Program-made: the position numbers and the translations under genes
The notes under the pieces: model-generated
Databases searched by the model: none
What the model saw: only the letters and a program-made list of their open reading frames with translations
Told to the model about the DNA's origin: nothing
Shown here: piece by piece, positions 1-8,109 of the stretch
Layout of the letters: every line of letters begins with the position of its first letter
Position numbering within the stretch: the first letter of the stretch is position 1
Assembly (NCBI GenBank): GCA_018813375.1
Contig: JAHJBU010000073.1
Coordinates: 1-21,269, forward strand
Reading direction: 5' to 3'
DNA: 21,269 bases
Source of the DNA: Patescibacteria group bacterium
GTDB lineage: Bacteria > Patescibacteriota > Microgenomatia > UBA1400 > PJMF01

Positions 1-146
1 TTGAAGGTGGAATTAATGCTTTAATGCAAGAAAAACTAAGACTGCACAGAGGACTTAAATTACCCAAAAGAAGAGTTTTAATTGCTCATTTTTTAAGTAG
101 CAAACAGTGATCGTTTTTCAAGAAAAAACCAACGCAAAATTACCCT
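1..146 (+). mobile_element. 3' end of a probable insertion sequence (right end only)
   Basis: This stretch holds the tail of a transposase-like reading frame ending at 110, followed by about 35 noncoding AT-rich bases. It then joins, without a gap, sequence that encodes the middle of an ABC ATPase. The ATPase loses homology at about 140-150, exactly where Walker A should lie, so the element's outer end is placed near 145 (CAACGCAAAATTACCC on the + strand). The left end, the terminal inverted repeat partner and any target duplication are outside the window. The boundary and family are inference. Confidence 0.45.
3..110 (+). pseudogene. C-terminal fragment of a DDE transposase (possibly IS1249/IS256-group), cut by window edge
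   Basis: The frame starting at base 3 is open from the window edge to TGA at 108-110 and gives about 35 residues. It begins EGGINALMQEKLRLHRGL and ends in a basic tail. The pattern of EGG-x-N, some residues, then L-R-x-HRGL resembles from memory the C-terminal catalytic-Glu region of IS1249-like transposases (NN-x-x-EGG-x-N ... HRG). The conserved Glu would be the first visible residue. Only the tail is visible, so whether the full gene is intact cannot be judged. An unrelated protein tail is possible, but the abrupt break of the following gene supports a mobile element. Confidence 0.5.
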
Positions 147-739
147 TAACCCTGATTTTAGGTTTAGAAGAACCAACTAGTGGCAAGATTAATATCTTGA
201 ATCAAGATCTATATGGACACTGGGATGAAGATGAACGGGCTAATTTCCGTAAACAAAATATTGGCATGGTCCATCAACAACCTCATTGGATTAGAGCTTT
301 AAATGTGATAAAAAATGTTGCCTTTCCCTTATCACTTTTAGGTGAAGATAAAACTCCAAGATTAAATAAAGCAATGGAAATGCTCAAGCTAGTAGGCATG
401 ACCCAGTGGGCTGAGTATATGCCTAGTGAATTATCAAGTGGTCAGCAACAAAAAGTCTCCCTGTCTCGCGCTCTAATTACTAATCCGGATATTTTGATTG
501 CCGATGAGCCTACAGGTAATCTAGATTACAAATCAGGCCAAGAACTAATGCAGCTTTTAGATGGCTTAAACCAAAGAACAGACAAAACATTTTTGATGGT
601 GACTCATGATCTGGAGTATATTAAATTTGCGAAAACTACCATTGAAATGTTTGATGGCAAAATAAAACATGTTTATCAAGGAAAAAATAAACATCAGTTA
701 CTAGATAGCTTGCCTACTAAGCGAGGTCAACATGACTAA
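107..739 (+). pseudogene. ABC transporter ATP-binding protein (MacB/LolD type), 5'-truncated, Walker A missing
   Basis: This would be the nucleotide-binding subunit powering the FtsX/MacB-type permease encoded next. Visible motifs, numbered from the GTG at 107, are: Q-loop VHQQPH (55-60), signature LSSGQQQKVSLSRA (109-122), Walker B ILIADEP (129-135), D-loop GNLD (137-140) and H-loop MVTHD (164-168). Family members have about 45 residues before the LTLILGLEEPTSGK segment, including the A-loop and GxxGxGK(S/T). Here those are replaced by about 13 unrelated residues (QEKTNAKLP at the Walker A position) that overlap the transposase tail. The GTG start is therefore probably an accident of the junction. 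Without Walker A the product should not bind ATP normally. The gene ends at TAA 737-739 and overlaps the permease start at 732. An assembly error at the junction is the main alternative. Confidence 0.75.
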
Positions 740-2753
740 ACTTAAACTAAAATTTAAACAAGTCATGATTAGTGGTTGGAAAATGATTACTTTTACTTGT
801 CTCTTGATTCTCTATCTGATCACCGAAGGAACTAGCTTTCTTGAAAAAGGAGTGGCTAAGTTATTTAAGCGCCAAGCCAGTATTCAACCAACCAGACTAA
901 TGCGGTACTGGCAACCAATTTATTCAAGAGTAATTAAAGCACTTGACTCTGGAAGAGAAAAATCTATCTCTAGAATAGACTTAATTGAGCTATCAGTTTT
1001 TAATTTGAAAGCCAAAAAAACTCGCACCATGATTACGATTGGTGGGATGGCAATTGGGATTGGAGCAATTGTATTTTTAGTATCTATTGGTTATGGTCTA
1101 CAAGATCTAGTGGTGTCGCGAGTCACTCGTTTGGAAGAAATGAGTCAAGCCAATGTCTCACCCCAAGCTGGTAGTAAGTTGCGTCTCAATGATAAGACTC
1201 TTTCAGATTTTACCAACTTGCCAGAAGTTAACTCTGCTCTACCGGTTATTACTGCTGTAGGGAAAATTAGTTACCAAAATTCAGTCACCGATGTAGCGGT
1301 CTACGGAGTCACTGCTGATTACTTACATCAATCAGCCATCAAACCATTAAAGGGTAAAATTTTTGATAACAACCAACTAATTAGTGCTACAAAAGACTTA
1401 CCGGGACAAGTGGCCGGAGTTTCAACTGAACTCAAAATGGGTGAAATTAATGAAGAGATCAATCAAGTTGAGTACTTAATTAATCCAGGAGTCTGGGTCA
1501 GAGTCAGAAGTGGACCTTCAACTGACGCTGAGATTATTGGTTACACCAAACGAGTTGAGGGCTACTCCCAAGCTACCGAAGTTTGGGGTGAAGAGTATCT
1601 GACTGAAGATAATGCTGGCAAGGCTGGTTTTGATGAAGAGGGTAATGCTCTAGGTAAGTGGTTAAAGGCAGGCGTATTGCTTTGGCAAAAACAAGCTTGT
1701 GACACAGAAACCCAAGGTGATTGTGAGGATGGAAAATATCTAGTTAACCGAGATGAAGACGGAATCCAAATTCAGAAAGAAGGCTATATTGGTGAGATCA
1801 ATTTAACAGTTAACTATGTCAATCTTAAACCCGGCCAAGTTTTAGGAACGACGGATGAAGCTGGCGAAACCAGTAATAATGAAAATATTGATTGGGTTGA
1901 GATTGCTTCTGAGGCGGGTGTTGTCACGGAAATTAAACTCCAACAAGTTGAACTGTCCCCAGATACCACCCGCGAGGCAGTGGTAAATCAAGCTATGCTA
2001 GATGTCTTGGGCTTGGATGTTAATGAAGCAGTGGGAAAAATCTTTTCTGCTTCTTTTGTCGTAGTGGGAGAATTACTTGAGGATCAGAATAATAAAATAG
2101 AGTCAGTGCCAGCTGAATACACTATCGTGGGTGTAATTCCTGAGGGAAAAAATCCGCTGTTTTACATCCCCTTCATTGATTTACGTTCCTTGGGGATTGC
2201 CAATTACTCCCAAGCTAAAATTAATACTGAGACACAAAAAGGTTTGGTAGATGTAAGAAAACAAATTGAGGCCATGGGTTATATAACTCAATCAGTTGCT
2301 GACACGGTTTCTCAAATTAATTCTTTGTTTTCTACTGCACGAACATTTTTTGCCTTACTTGGAATGGTAGCACTAGCTGTGGCCGCACTTGGAATGTTTA
2401 ATACCTTAACAGTATCGCTTCTTGAACGCACTCGTGAGGTGGGGCTAATGAAAGCTATGGGGATGAGATCTGAAGAAATACGAGAGTTGTTTTTAACAGA
2501 ATCAATAGTGATGGGTTTTTATGGTGGAATTTTAGGAATTATTTTAGGGATTCTTGCCGGCAAACTTTTGAGTTTAATTCTGACTATTTTTGCTCTATCT
2601 AGGGGTGCTGGATTAATAAATATTTCTCATGTACCTTTTTACTTTGTAATTCTAATTGCGGTATTATCTCTGGGGGTTGGGATTACTACCGGTATTTATC
2701 CAGCTCGCCGCGCTACCAAGATTTCAGCTCTCAATGCTCTAAGATATGAGTAG
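732..2753 (+). CDS. MacB/FtsX-type ABC transporter permease with SH3-like insertion
   Basis: An inner-membrane permease that with its ATPase would form a mechanotransmission-type ABC system, which typically moves lipoproteins or peptides or regulates envelope enzymes. An extra N-terminal hydrophobic segment lies at about 16-32. The MacB-like start IDLIELSVFNLKAKKTRT leads into the first core membrane helix (about 100-122), and three C-terminal FtsX helices lie near 536-560, 591-620 and 634-656, ending in the typical YPARRATKISALNALRYE. Between about 235 and 410, the extracytoplasmic domain carries an insertion. It includes WVRVRSGPSTDAEIIGYTKR (255-274), a hallmark of bacterial SH3 (SH3_3) domains, ending near GKWLKAGVLLW. 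At 673 residues it is longer than usual for an FtsX/MacB permease lacking a fused ATPase. The start overlaps the ATPase stop by 8 bases, implying translational coupling. The substrate is unknown. Confidence 0.85.
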   Translation: MTKLKLKFKQVMISGWKMITFTCLLILYLITEGTSFLEKGVAKLFKRQASIQPTRLMRYWQPIYSRVIKALDSGREKSISRIDLIELSVFNLKAKKTRTMITIGGMAIGIGAIVFLVSIGYGLQDLVVSRVTRLEEMSQANVSPQAGSKLRLNDKTLSDFTNLPEVNSALPVITAVGKISYQNSVTDVAVYGVTADYLHQSAIKPLKGKIFDNNQLISATKDLPGQVAGVSTELKMGEINEEINQVEYLINPGVWVRVRSGPSTDAEIIGYTKRVEGYSQATEVWGEEYLTEDNAGKAGFDEEGNALGKWLKAGVLLWQKQACDTETQGDCEDGKYLVNRDEDGIQIQKEGYIGEINLTVNYVNLKPGQVLGTTDEAGETSNNENIDWVEIASEAGVVTEIKLQQVELSPDTTREAVVNQAMLDVLGLDVNEAVGKIFSASFVVVGELLEDQNNKIESVPAEYTIVGVIPEGKNPLFYIPFIDLRSLGIANYSQAKINTETQKGLVDVRKQIEAMGYITQSVADTVSQINSLFSTARTFFALLGMVALAVAALGMFNTLTVSLLERTREVGLMKAMGMRSEEIRELFLTESIVMGFYGGILGIILGILAGKLLSLILTIFALSRGAGLINISHVPFYFVILIAVLSLGVGITTGIYPARRATKISALNALRYE

Positions 2754-2771
2754 ATCTTAGAATCCAACCAC

Positions 2772-2800
2772 CTGACTTCTCAATAAAAAAGGTTTACAAT
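2772..2800 (+). promoter_or_regulatory. Putative promoter of the M29 aminopeptidase gene (leaderless type)
   Basis: CTGACT (2772-2777) and TACAAT (2795-2800) are 17 bases apart. The ATG at 2809 lies 8 bases after the -10, where transcription would begin, and no Shine-Dalgarno site is present. Confidence 0.5.
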
Positions 2801-2808
2801 GCATCGAT

Positions 2809-4023
2809 ATGACTGACTATCAACCCTCTCAAAAAATCCTACAAAAATATGCAGAAGTATTAATTAATTGTGCTCTTAACTCTGGAAAAGGCATCAAGCC
2901 AAAAGAAGTAGTGCAGCTAATAGTGCCAGATATTGCCAAGCCACTCGCTCGCGAGCTACAAAATACTGTTTTAAAAGCAGGCGGGCATCCAATGTTGCAG
3001 ATCATCCCAACGCAATTTGATAAAGATTTTTATACCTTAGCCAATGCTGATCAACTAACCTTTTTCCCACAAGACTACCTCAAGGAAAGAGTTAAATTAA
3101 TTGATCACCAAGTTTATATTATTGCTGACCCCAACCCATTTGAACTCAAGGATATAGATCATCAAAAATTTATTAAAGCTCGCGATGCTAAAAAAGCCTA
3201 TCGTGACTGGCTAGATGACAAAGAGGGTAAAAATAAATTTACTTGGACAATTGGTTTATGGGGCGTGCCTGCTAAAGCTGATATTGTGGGCTTATCTCTC
3301 GAAGACTATTGGCAACAAATTATCAAAGCTTGTTTTTTAGATAAAGAAGACCCAATTGCGCAGTGGCAACGAATTTTAAAGATGCAAAAATCAATTAAAA
3401 AATCACTTAATGCAATGAGCATTGAGTGGCTAGATGTCAAAGGCCCGGATGTTAATCTTAAAGTAAAACTTGGAGCTAATCGTATCTGGAGCGGAGGGAG
3501 CGGTCGCAACATTCCTAGTTTTGAATTTTTTACCTCACCAGACTGGCGTGGAGTTGAGGGTTGGATAAAATTTAATCAACCTCTATATCGCTATGGCAAT
3601 GTAGTTAAAGATATTTATCTAGAGCTTAAAAATGGTCTTGTGGTTAAAGCTAAGGCTAAAACTGGCAATAAATTTTTACAAGAAATGCTTAAAAGCCCTA
3701 ATGCTAATAAAATTGGCGAGTATTCATTAACTGATAAAAGAATGTCGCGCATCACTCATGCGATGGCAGAAACTTTATTTGATGAAAATATTAGCGGACC
3801 ATATGGCAATACTCATTTAGCTGTAGGCAGAGCTTATAAAGACTGTTATCGAGGTAACCCCGCCAGTATAAGTAAAAAGGAGTGGGAAAACATGGGCTTC
3901 AATGATTCTGCCGAACATACTGATATTGTTTCTACCACTGATCGCACTGTCACCGCTACTATGACTGATGGTAACAAAAAAATAATTTATAAAAAAGGCA
4001 AGTTTACTTTTTACAAAGAATAG
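2809..4023 (+). CDS. M29-family metallo-aminopeptidase (AmpS/PepS/AmpT type)
   Basis: A cytoplasmic exopeptidase expected to remove N-terminal residues from peptides using a dinuclear metal centre. The 404-residue length fits the M29 family (about 370-415). The C-terminal half contains the family's metal-binding pattern: Glu239 in SFEFFTSP, Glu304 in GEYSL, His336 in GNTHLAVG, and His370/Asp372 in NDSAEHTD, plus the LFDEN motif (323-327). The typical NMPTEE stretch appears as NIPSFE, keeping the second acidic residue. It is followed directly by methionine aminopeptidase (TAG then ATG, no spacer), so the pair forms a peptide-trimming operon. The ATG is preceded by a -10-like TACAAT and no ribosome site, which suggests a leaderless message. 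Substrate preference cannot be read from sequence. Confidence 0.85.
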   Translation: MTDYQPSQKILQKYAEVLINCALNSGKGIKPKEVVQLIVPDIAKPLARELQNTVLKAGGHPMLQIIPTQFDKDFYTLANADQLTFFPQDYLKERVKLIDHQVYIIADPNPFELKDIDHQKFIKARDAKKAYRDWLDDKEGKNKFTWTIGLWGVPAKADIVGLSLEDYWQQIIKACFLDKEDPIAQWQRILKMQKSIKKSLNAMSIEWLDVKGPDVNLKVKLGANRIWSGGSGRNIPSFEFFTSPDWRGVEGWIKFNQPLYRYGNVVKDIYLELKNGLVVKAKAKTGNKFLQEMLKSPNANKIGEYSLTDKRMSRITHAMAETLFDENISGPYGNTHLAVGRAYKDCYRGNPASISKKEWENMGFNDSAEHTDIVSTTDRTVTATMTDGNKKIIYKKGKFTFYKE

Positions 4024-4800
4024 ATGACTATAAAATCTCAAGCTGAACTAGATAAATATAAAAAAGCTACTCAGATTTCTACTCAAATCTTGGAGCAATT
4101 GCGTGATGCCATTAAACCAGGAGTTTACCCAATTGAACTAGATAGATTAGCTGGTGATCTGTGCAAAAAACACAATGTCAGACCATCTTTTAAAGGCGTA
4201 GCTAATGGAAATTTAACATATAACTTTAATAGTTGTATCTCAATTAATGACGAGATTCTTCATGGAATTCCCAATGATAAAAGAAAAATTCAAGAAGGTG
4301 ATTTAGTTAAAATTGATTTTGGAATTATTTACCAAGGATTTTTCACAGATCATTGTTTCACTGTGGGAGTGGGTAAAATTTTAAACGAAGATCAAAAATT
4401 GTTAAAAGTTAGCCGCCAGGCAGTTTTAAATGCAGTTAAGCTCGCTAAACCAGGTAATATGACCGGAGATTTGGGTCATGTCATGCATAGCACAGCTTTT
4501 AATGCTGGCTTTGATACCCTAAAACAATATGTGGGGCATGGTATTGGACACAGTCTTCATGAAAGTCCTGAGATCCCTGCGTTTGGTCAACCTAAAACTG
4601 GAAATAAATTAGAAAAAAATATGATTGTTTGTGTAGAATGTCAGGTTGTTGCTGGAAATGATCAAGTTTATATAGAAGACAATGGTTGGACAGTCAAAAC
4701 TACCGATGGTAGTAAGGGCGTGATGTTTGAGTACATAGTGAGAGTTGATAAAAAGCCAGAGATTTTAACTCAAACCCAGGATTGGCCATTGATAATTTAG
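4024..4800 (+). CDS. map: Methionine aminopeptidase, type I
   Basis: Removes initiator methionine from nascent proteins in the cytoplasm. The 258-residue protein has the pita-bread catalytic set: substrate-pocket His80 (ILHGIP), Asp98 (KIDFG), Asp109 (FFTDH), His172 in GHGIGHSLHESP with His179, Glu205 (VCVECQ) and Glu236 (MFEYIV). These align one for one with the five metal ligands and the auxiliary histidines of E. coli MetAP. It lacks the type II insertion and any N-terminal zinc-finger extension, so it is a short type I enzyme. The ATG directly follows the stop of the upstream M29 peptidase, so it probably depends on translation reinitiation. Assignment is very secure; that it is the genome's only Map is not known. 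Confidence 0.95.
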   Translation: MTIKSQAELDKYKKATQISTQILEQLRDAIKPGVYPIELDRLAGDLCKKHNVRPSFKGVANGNLTYNFNSCISINDEILHGIPNDKRKIQEGDLVKIDFGIIYQGFFTDHCFTVGVGKILNEDQKLLKVSRQAVLNAVKLAKPGNMTGDLGHVMHSTAFNAGFDTLKQYVGHGIGHSLHESPEIPAFGQPKTGNKLEKNMIVCVECQVVAGNDQVYIEDNGWTVKTTDGSKGVMFEYIVRVDKKPEILTQTQDWPLII

Positions 4801-4873
4801 AGCAATTTAACCCTTTTACTACACCTCTTGTAAGAATTCATTCATTTACTACTTGTTATCACATTTTTCACGG

Positions 4874-4879
4874 GATAAT
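4874..4879 (+). promoter_or_regulatory. Possible -10 element of the coiled-coil gene
   Basis: GATAAT lies 11 bases before the ATG at 4891, in an 81-base gap that follows the map stop. No convincing -35 and no ribosome-binding site are seen; TTGTTA at 4854 is only 14 bases upstream of it. Confidence 0.3.
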
Positions 4880-4890
4880 ATTTGATCATA

Positions 4891-5187
4891 ATGCTAAATA
4901 AACAAGATAAAAAATATATCAGCGATACTTTTGACCAAAAGTTTGATGAAAAGTTTGATGAAAAGTTTGATAAAAAGTTTGATGAAAAATTTGATGAAAA
5001 AATGGCTGAACTTAGAACTAAACTCAATAGTGATATGTTTAACTACATGGATCCTTTTTTACAAGAAATCCGGGCCCTAAGAGAAGAAACAACAATACAA
5101 TTCCACCGCGTTTCTGGTCACACAGACCAACTAGAAAACCACGAAGAGAGAATCGATTCTCTAGAAAAAAAATTAGCAATCAACTAA
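4891..5187 (+). CDS. Small coiled-coil protein with FDEK tetrapeptide repeats
   Basis: Function not recognised. From the ATG at 4891 it is 98 residues, mostly charged and helical. Residues 17-36 are five near-perfect copies of K-F-D-E/K, encoded by a 12-bp tandem repeat, and FDQ just before them looks like a decayed sixth copy. The C-terminal part (HTDQLENHEERIDSLEKKL) has a heptad-like spacing of hydrophobics suggesting a short coiled coil. No signal peptide, membrane segment or cysteine is seen. A TTG at 4882 would add three residues (MII), but the ATG is preferred. The stop TAA (5185-5187) shares bases with the stop of the convergent helicase gene, so the two are tail-to-tail with a 4-base overlap. 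Confidence 0.65.
   Translation: MLNKQDKKYISDTFDQKFDEKFDEKFDKKFDEKFDEKMAELRTKLNSDMFNYMDPFLQEIRALREETTIQFHRVSGHTDQLENHEERIDSLEKKLAIN
4939..4998 (+). repeat. 12-bp in-frame tandem repeat, five copies (AAGTTTGATGAA)
   Basis: Five units read directly: copies 1 and 2 are identical, copy 3 has GAT AAA in place of GAT GAA, and copies 4 and 5 differ only by GAA/AAA third-base changes. The period equals four codons, so copy-number change keeps the reading frame of the coiled-coil protein. Confidence 0.9.
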
Positions 5188-6821
5188 AACAAGCTTGACT
5201 GCCGTTTTTTATCTTTAATCAGTTGCCTTTTTTTAAAAGTTTTTTCAATTTTAGGATCAATAACTTTTGTCAAATAATTTTGGTCTAATTCTGATAAAAA
5301 TCTAGAAACCGTTGTCTTTTTCCGTTGGCGCTTCATCGTATAAAACAAAAAGGCTTCTTTTTTAACTCTTGTTAAAGCTACATAAAATAATCGTTTCTCT
5401 TCTTCTAAATCAAGTTCTTTATCTTTTTTAATTAGTGGAATAATTTCATCTTCAAAACCACAAATATAAACATATTTAAATTCCAACCCTTTGGCCGCAT
5501 GCATAGTAAGAAGCGTGACCTTATCAGCTCGCTCGTCATAGTAATCATGACTCTCAAGATAATTAATATAATCTAAAGCTTTTTTACAGCCATCTTTTTG
5601 ATCGTCAAACTGCATTAATAAAGATAGGAGTTCTTTATTTTCCCCCACTATTTGACTTACCTTTTGCTGATAATTTTCAGAAACTTTTAACTTCTCAATC
5701 ACTATTTGTGCTTCTGGCTGAGCCAGGGGAGATTGCGCACCAATCTTCTGAAATGGAATCCCAGAATCCAAAAACTTTTGCTCCAAAGCTCTGGCAAGAT
5801 GGTGCGTTCTAAACATAACGGCAAAATCTGAAAAACGAGCTTGTTTATCTAAAGCCTCCTGATGTTCTCTTTGCGCGCAGGAAAGCAAATCAGTCCCACC
5901 TACCCTGGCTTCAATTAGGGACAAAATATAATCTGCTTCAGTGTATTCATTGAGAGTTTTTATTAAAGTAATTTTTCCAGAATTTTTTTGCTTAGATTCT
6001 AAAATGGGAGAGTGGGGAAATAAAGAATGACTAATGTTAATAATCTGCGCGGGATTACGATAATTATTTTTTAACACTATCTTCTGAGGTGAAAAATCTT
6101 GATAAAATATATCAAAAATTTCACTACTAGAACCACGAAAGCCATAAATAGATTGGAGTGGATCACCAACAACTATCACTCTCGTTTGAGGCTTAATTAA
6201 TAGTTTTAATAATTGATACTGAAGTTGATTGGTGTCTTGAAACTCATCGACCAAAACATACTTGAAATTTAAATTTGCCTCTGGCTTTAATAACAATTCT
6301 TTAGCTTTAATTAATAAATCATCAAAATCTAACAGACTTTGATTAATTAAAGTTTGATCATAGACAGTGGTAACCGTCTCTACCCAATCAGGAAATTTTT
6401 GCTCAGCAGCTTGTTTTTTGAGCGAAATTAATCTCAATATTTCTTGAACTTTTATTCCCTTTAATTGAAATTGTTGTTTGATTTGCTTAACAATTTCTAG
6501 CTGTTTCTCTTGACTCATTACTTCTATTTCTTGAGCGTAAAAAGTAAGCAGTAAGTGATGAGCAAAACCATGAAAAGTACCAACGAAGGGTTGTTGTTTG
6601 CCTTTAGCAAATACTCCTACTCTTTCTTTCATCTCGCTAGCAGCTTTTTTAGTAAAGGTTAGGGCTAAAATTTGATCTGGATCAACCCCAGAGCTAATTA
6701 AGTGTAAAGCTTTTGTAGTTAAAACTTTAGTCTTGCCAGTCCCAGGACCGGCAATGATTAATAAATGACTATCAATTTCTTTAACTACTTCCAATTGTTC
6801 TAAGTTAAGCTGATCTAACAT
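5184..6821 (-). CDS. UvrD/PcrA/Rep-like superfamily 1 DNA helicase, short form
   Basis: A 3'-5' ATP-dependent DNA helicase or translocase expected to act in repair. All SF1A motifs are present (numbering from ATG 6821): Q-motif LNLEQ (5-9), motif I AGPGTGKT (24-31), Ia LTFTKKAASEM (54-64), GTFHGFAHHLL (81-91), motif II VDEFQDTN (191-198), motif III VVGDPLQSIYGFRG (217-230), motif IV YRNP (254-257), motif V LTMHAAKGLEF (438-448) and motif VI RLFYVALTR (477-485). At 545 residues it is 100-200 shorter than PcrA/UvrD, with the loss falling mostly between motifs IV and V, i.e. a reduced 2B region. The ATG at 6821 follows the EndoQ stop by one base (TAA A ATG) and is preferred over an upstream TTG at 6839. 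It is the last gene of the repair cluster. Confidence 0.92.
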   Translation of the reverse strand: MLDQLNLEQLEVVKEIDSHLLIIAGPGTGKTKVLTTKALHLISSGVDPDQILALTFTKKAASEMKERVGVFAKGKQQPFVGTFHGFAHHLLLTFYAQEIEVMSQEKQLEIVKQIKQQFQLKGIKVQEILRLISLKKQAAEQKFPDWVETVTTVYDQTLINQSLLDFDDLLIKAKELLLKPEANLNFKYVLVDEFQDTNQLQYQLLKLLIKPQTRVIVVGDPLQSIYGFRGSSSEIFDIFYQDFSPQKIVLKNNYRNPAQIINISHSLFPHSPILESKQKNSGKITLIKTLNEYTEADYILSLIEARVGGTDLLSCAQREHQEALDKQARFSDFAVMFRTHHLARALEQKFLDSGIPFQKIGAQSPLAQPEAQIVIEKLKVSENYQQKVSQIVGENKELLSLLMQFDDQKDGCKKALDYINYLESHDYYDERADKVTLLTMHAAKGLEFKYVYICGFEDEIIPLIKKDKELDLEEEKRLFYVALTRVKKEAFLFYTMKRQRKKTTVSRFLSELDQNYLTKVIDPKIEKTFKKRQLIKDKKRQSSLF

Positions 6822-6822
6822 T

Positions 6823-8109
6823 TTAAATTCCAAAGCCAAGTTGTTGACCCCGATCCAACTCTCCAGGTTTAAAAATTTTTACCACCCCATAAACTCCATC
6901 ATATCCTGGCTCAATAAGAACATCTCTATGACGCATTTTTTCAATCGCTAGAGCAATTTGAGGGTATTTATCTTTAATTTTATTAGTTTTGATGGTTCGC
7001 AGAATACCAAACTCATCGCCAAAATTGCTAATCAACTGATCATAAACCTGAATAACTTTTTGTGAGGTTTTAGTTTTTACTCCCACGACTTCACTAATAA
7101 TTGTTGCAAGTGGCACAATGTACTCCACTTGCTTATGTTTTTTTGGACGATAATCATATGGTCTATTAGCTAGCTCATTGACTCGATAATCTACACCCAT
7201 TGTTAAAGGCTTGCCACACTTGGGACAAATTCCATGATGTTTCAAAGTTTCTTTAGGTGAAAAACTGACATCACAACTACGATGACCATCATAGTGGTAC
7301 TTGCCCTCTTGAGGAAAAAACTCAATAGTGCCAACAAATCTTTCATCTCCAGTTTTAATAGCATTAATAATGTCAAAATAATCTAGTTTGGCATTAATTA
7401 CATTTGCTTCTCGCCCTAAATTTCTGGGTGAATGTGCATCTGAATTAGAAACTAAAGTAATCCCATCTAGTTCTGATAGTCGCCAATTCATAAATGGATC
7501 AGACGATAAACCAGTCTCTACTGCCTTAATTTCTGGAGCCAACTCTTCAAAAGCTTCCTTAATAGAGTTAAAACCAGACTTTGACCCAAACATAGCAAAC
7601 CAAGGTGTCCAGATATGGGCCGGAATAAATAATGAGCCTGGATCACTAGCTAAAGTAATCTTTAATAACTCTTTACTATCCATGCCTAAAATTGGTCGTC
7701 CATCGGCTTTAAGATTGCCAATTTTATCTAGCTCACTATTTATATATGAGGCTACTTCAAAACTCGGCACAATCACTACGTTGTGGAGTTTTCTAACTCG
7801 ATCATTTTTAGAATAAATATTGCTAATCTCAACTGTAAGGATAAAACGAAGTAAATTTTTGCGACATGATTCTGGAATTTTTTTATCTAATTCCTCCGTA
7901 ATTTCATCTTTTAGTTTAAACAACCCCGGCTCAGCTGGTTCTAGCTTTTCCCTCAGCTCTGCAAACCACTCGGGGTGAGTAAAATCAGCCGTGCCAATCA
8001 CATTTATTCCCTTGATTTTACCCCAGTGGTACATACCCTCAAGGTCCATATCTTTACTGGTAGCCCGAGAATACTTGGAATGTAGATGGAGATCAACAAT
8101 CAGCTTCAT
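6823..8109 (-). CDS. Endonuclease Q-like PHP-domain nuclease with zinc ribbon (COG1379 type)
   Basis: EndoQ of Thermococcales and some Bacillus cleaves DNA 5' to deaminated bases (hypoxanthine, uracil) and abasic sites. This 428-residue protein matches the EndoQ length and layout. An N-terminal PHP domain has DLHLHSKYS (6-14), GTADFTHP (39-46), Glu94, His109, His165 (PAHIWTPW) and SNSDAHSP (221-228). A zinc ribbon with Cys279 and CPKC (295-298) follows, then the GKPLTMGVDYRVNELANRP stretch characteristic of the family. The C-terminus ends GYDGVYG. Its ATG overlaps the Nudix stop (ATGA, 8106-8109) and its stop is one base from the helicase ATG, so all three are probably translated together. 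PHP-plus-zinc-ribbon proteins are sometimes annotated as UvrD because fused forms exist. Exact lesion specificity is inference. Confidence 0.8.
   Translation of the reverse strand: MKLIVDLHLHSKYSRATSKDMDLEGMYHWGKIKGINVIGTADFTHPEWFAELREKLEPAEPGLFKLKDEITEELDKKIPESCRKNLLRFILTVEISNIYSKNDRVRKLHNVVIVPSFEVASYINSELDKIGNLKADGRPILGMDSKELLKITLASDPGSLFIPAHIWTPWFAMFGSKSGFNSIKEAFEELAPEIKAVETGLSSDPFMNWRLSELDGITLVSNSDAHSPRNLGREANVINAKLDYFDIINAIKTGDERFVGTIEFFPQEGKYHYDGHRSCDVSFSPKETLKHHGICPKCGKPLTMGVDYRVNELANRPYDYRPKKHKQVEYIVPLATIISEVVGVKTKTSQKVIQVYDQLISNFGDEFGILRTIKTNKIKDKYPQIALAIEKMRHRDVLIEPGYDGVYGVVKIFKPGELDRGQQLGFGI

Noticed and set aside
3817..4041. Minus-strand 74-codon frame at the end of the M29 gene
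   Set aside because: It is antisense to the region encoding the M29 metal ligands His336 and His370. No independent evidence supports it.
7388..7816. 142-codon open frame on the + strand inside the EndoQ-like gene
   Set aside because: It is antisense to a strongly motif-supported protein and has no ribosome site, recognisable domain or plausible composition. It is a shadow frame.
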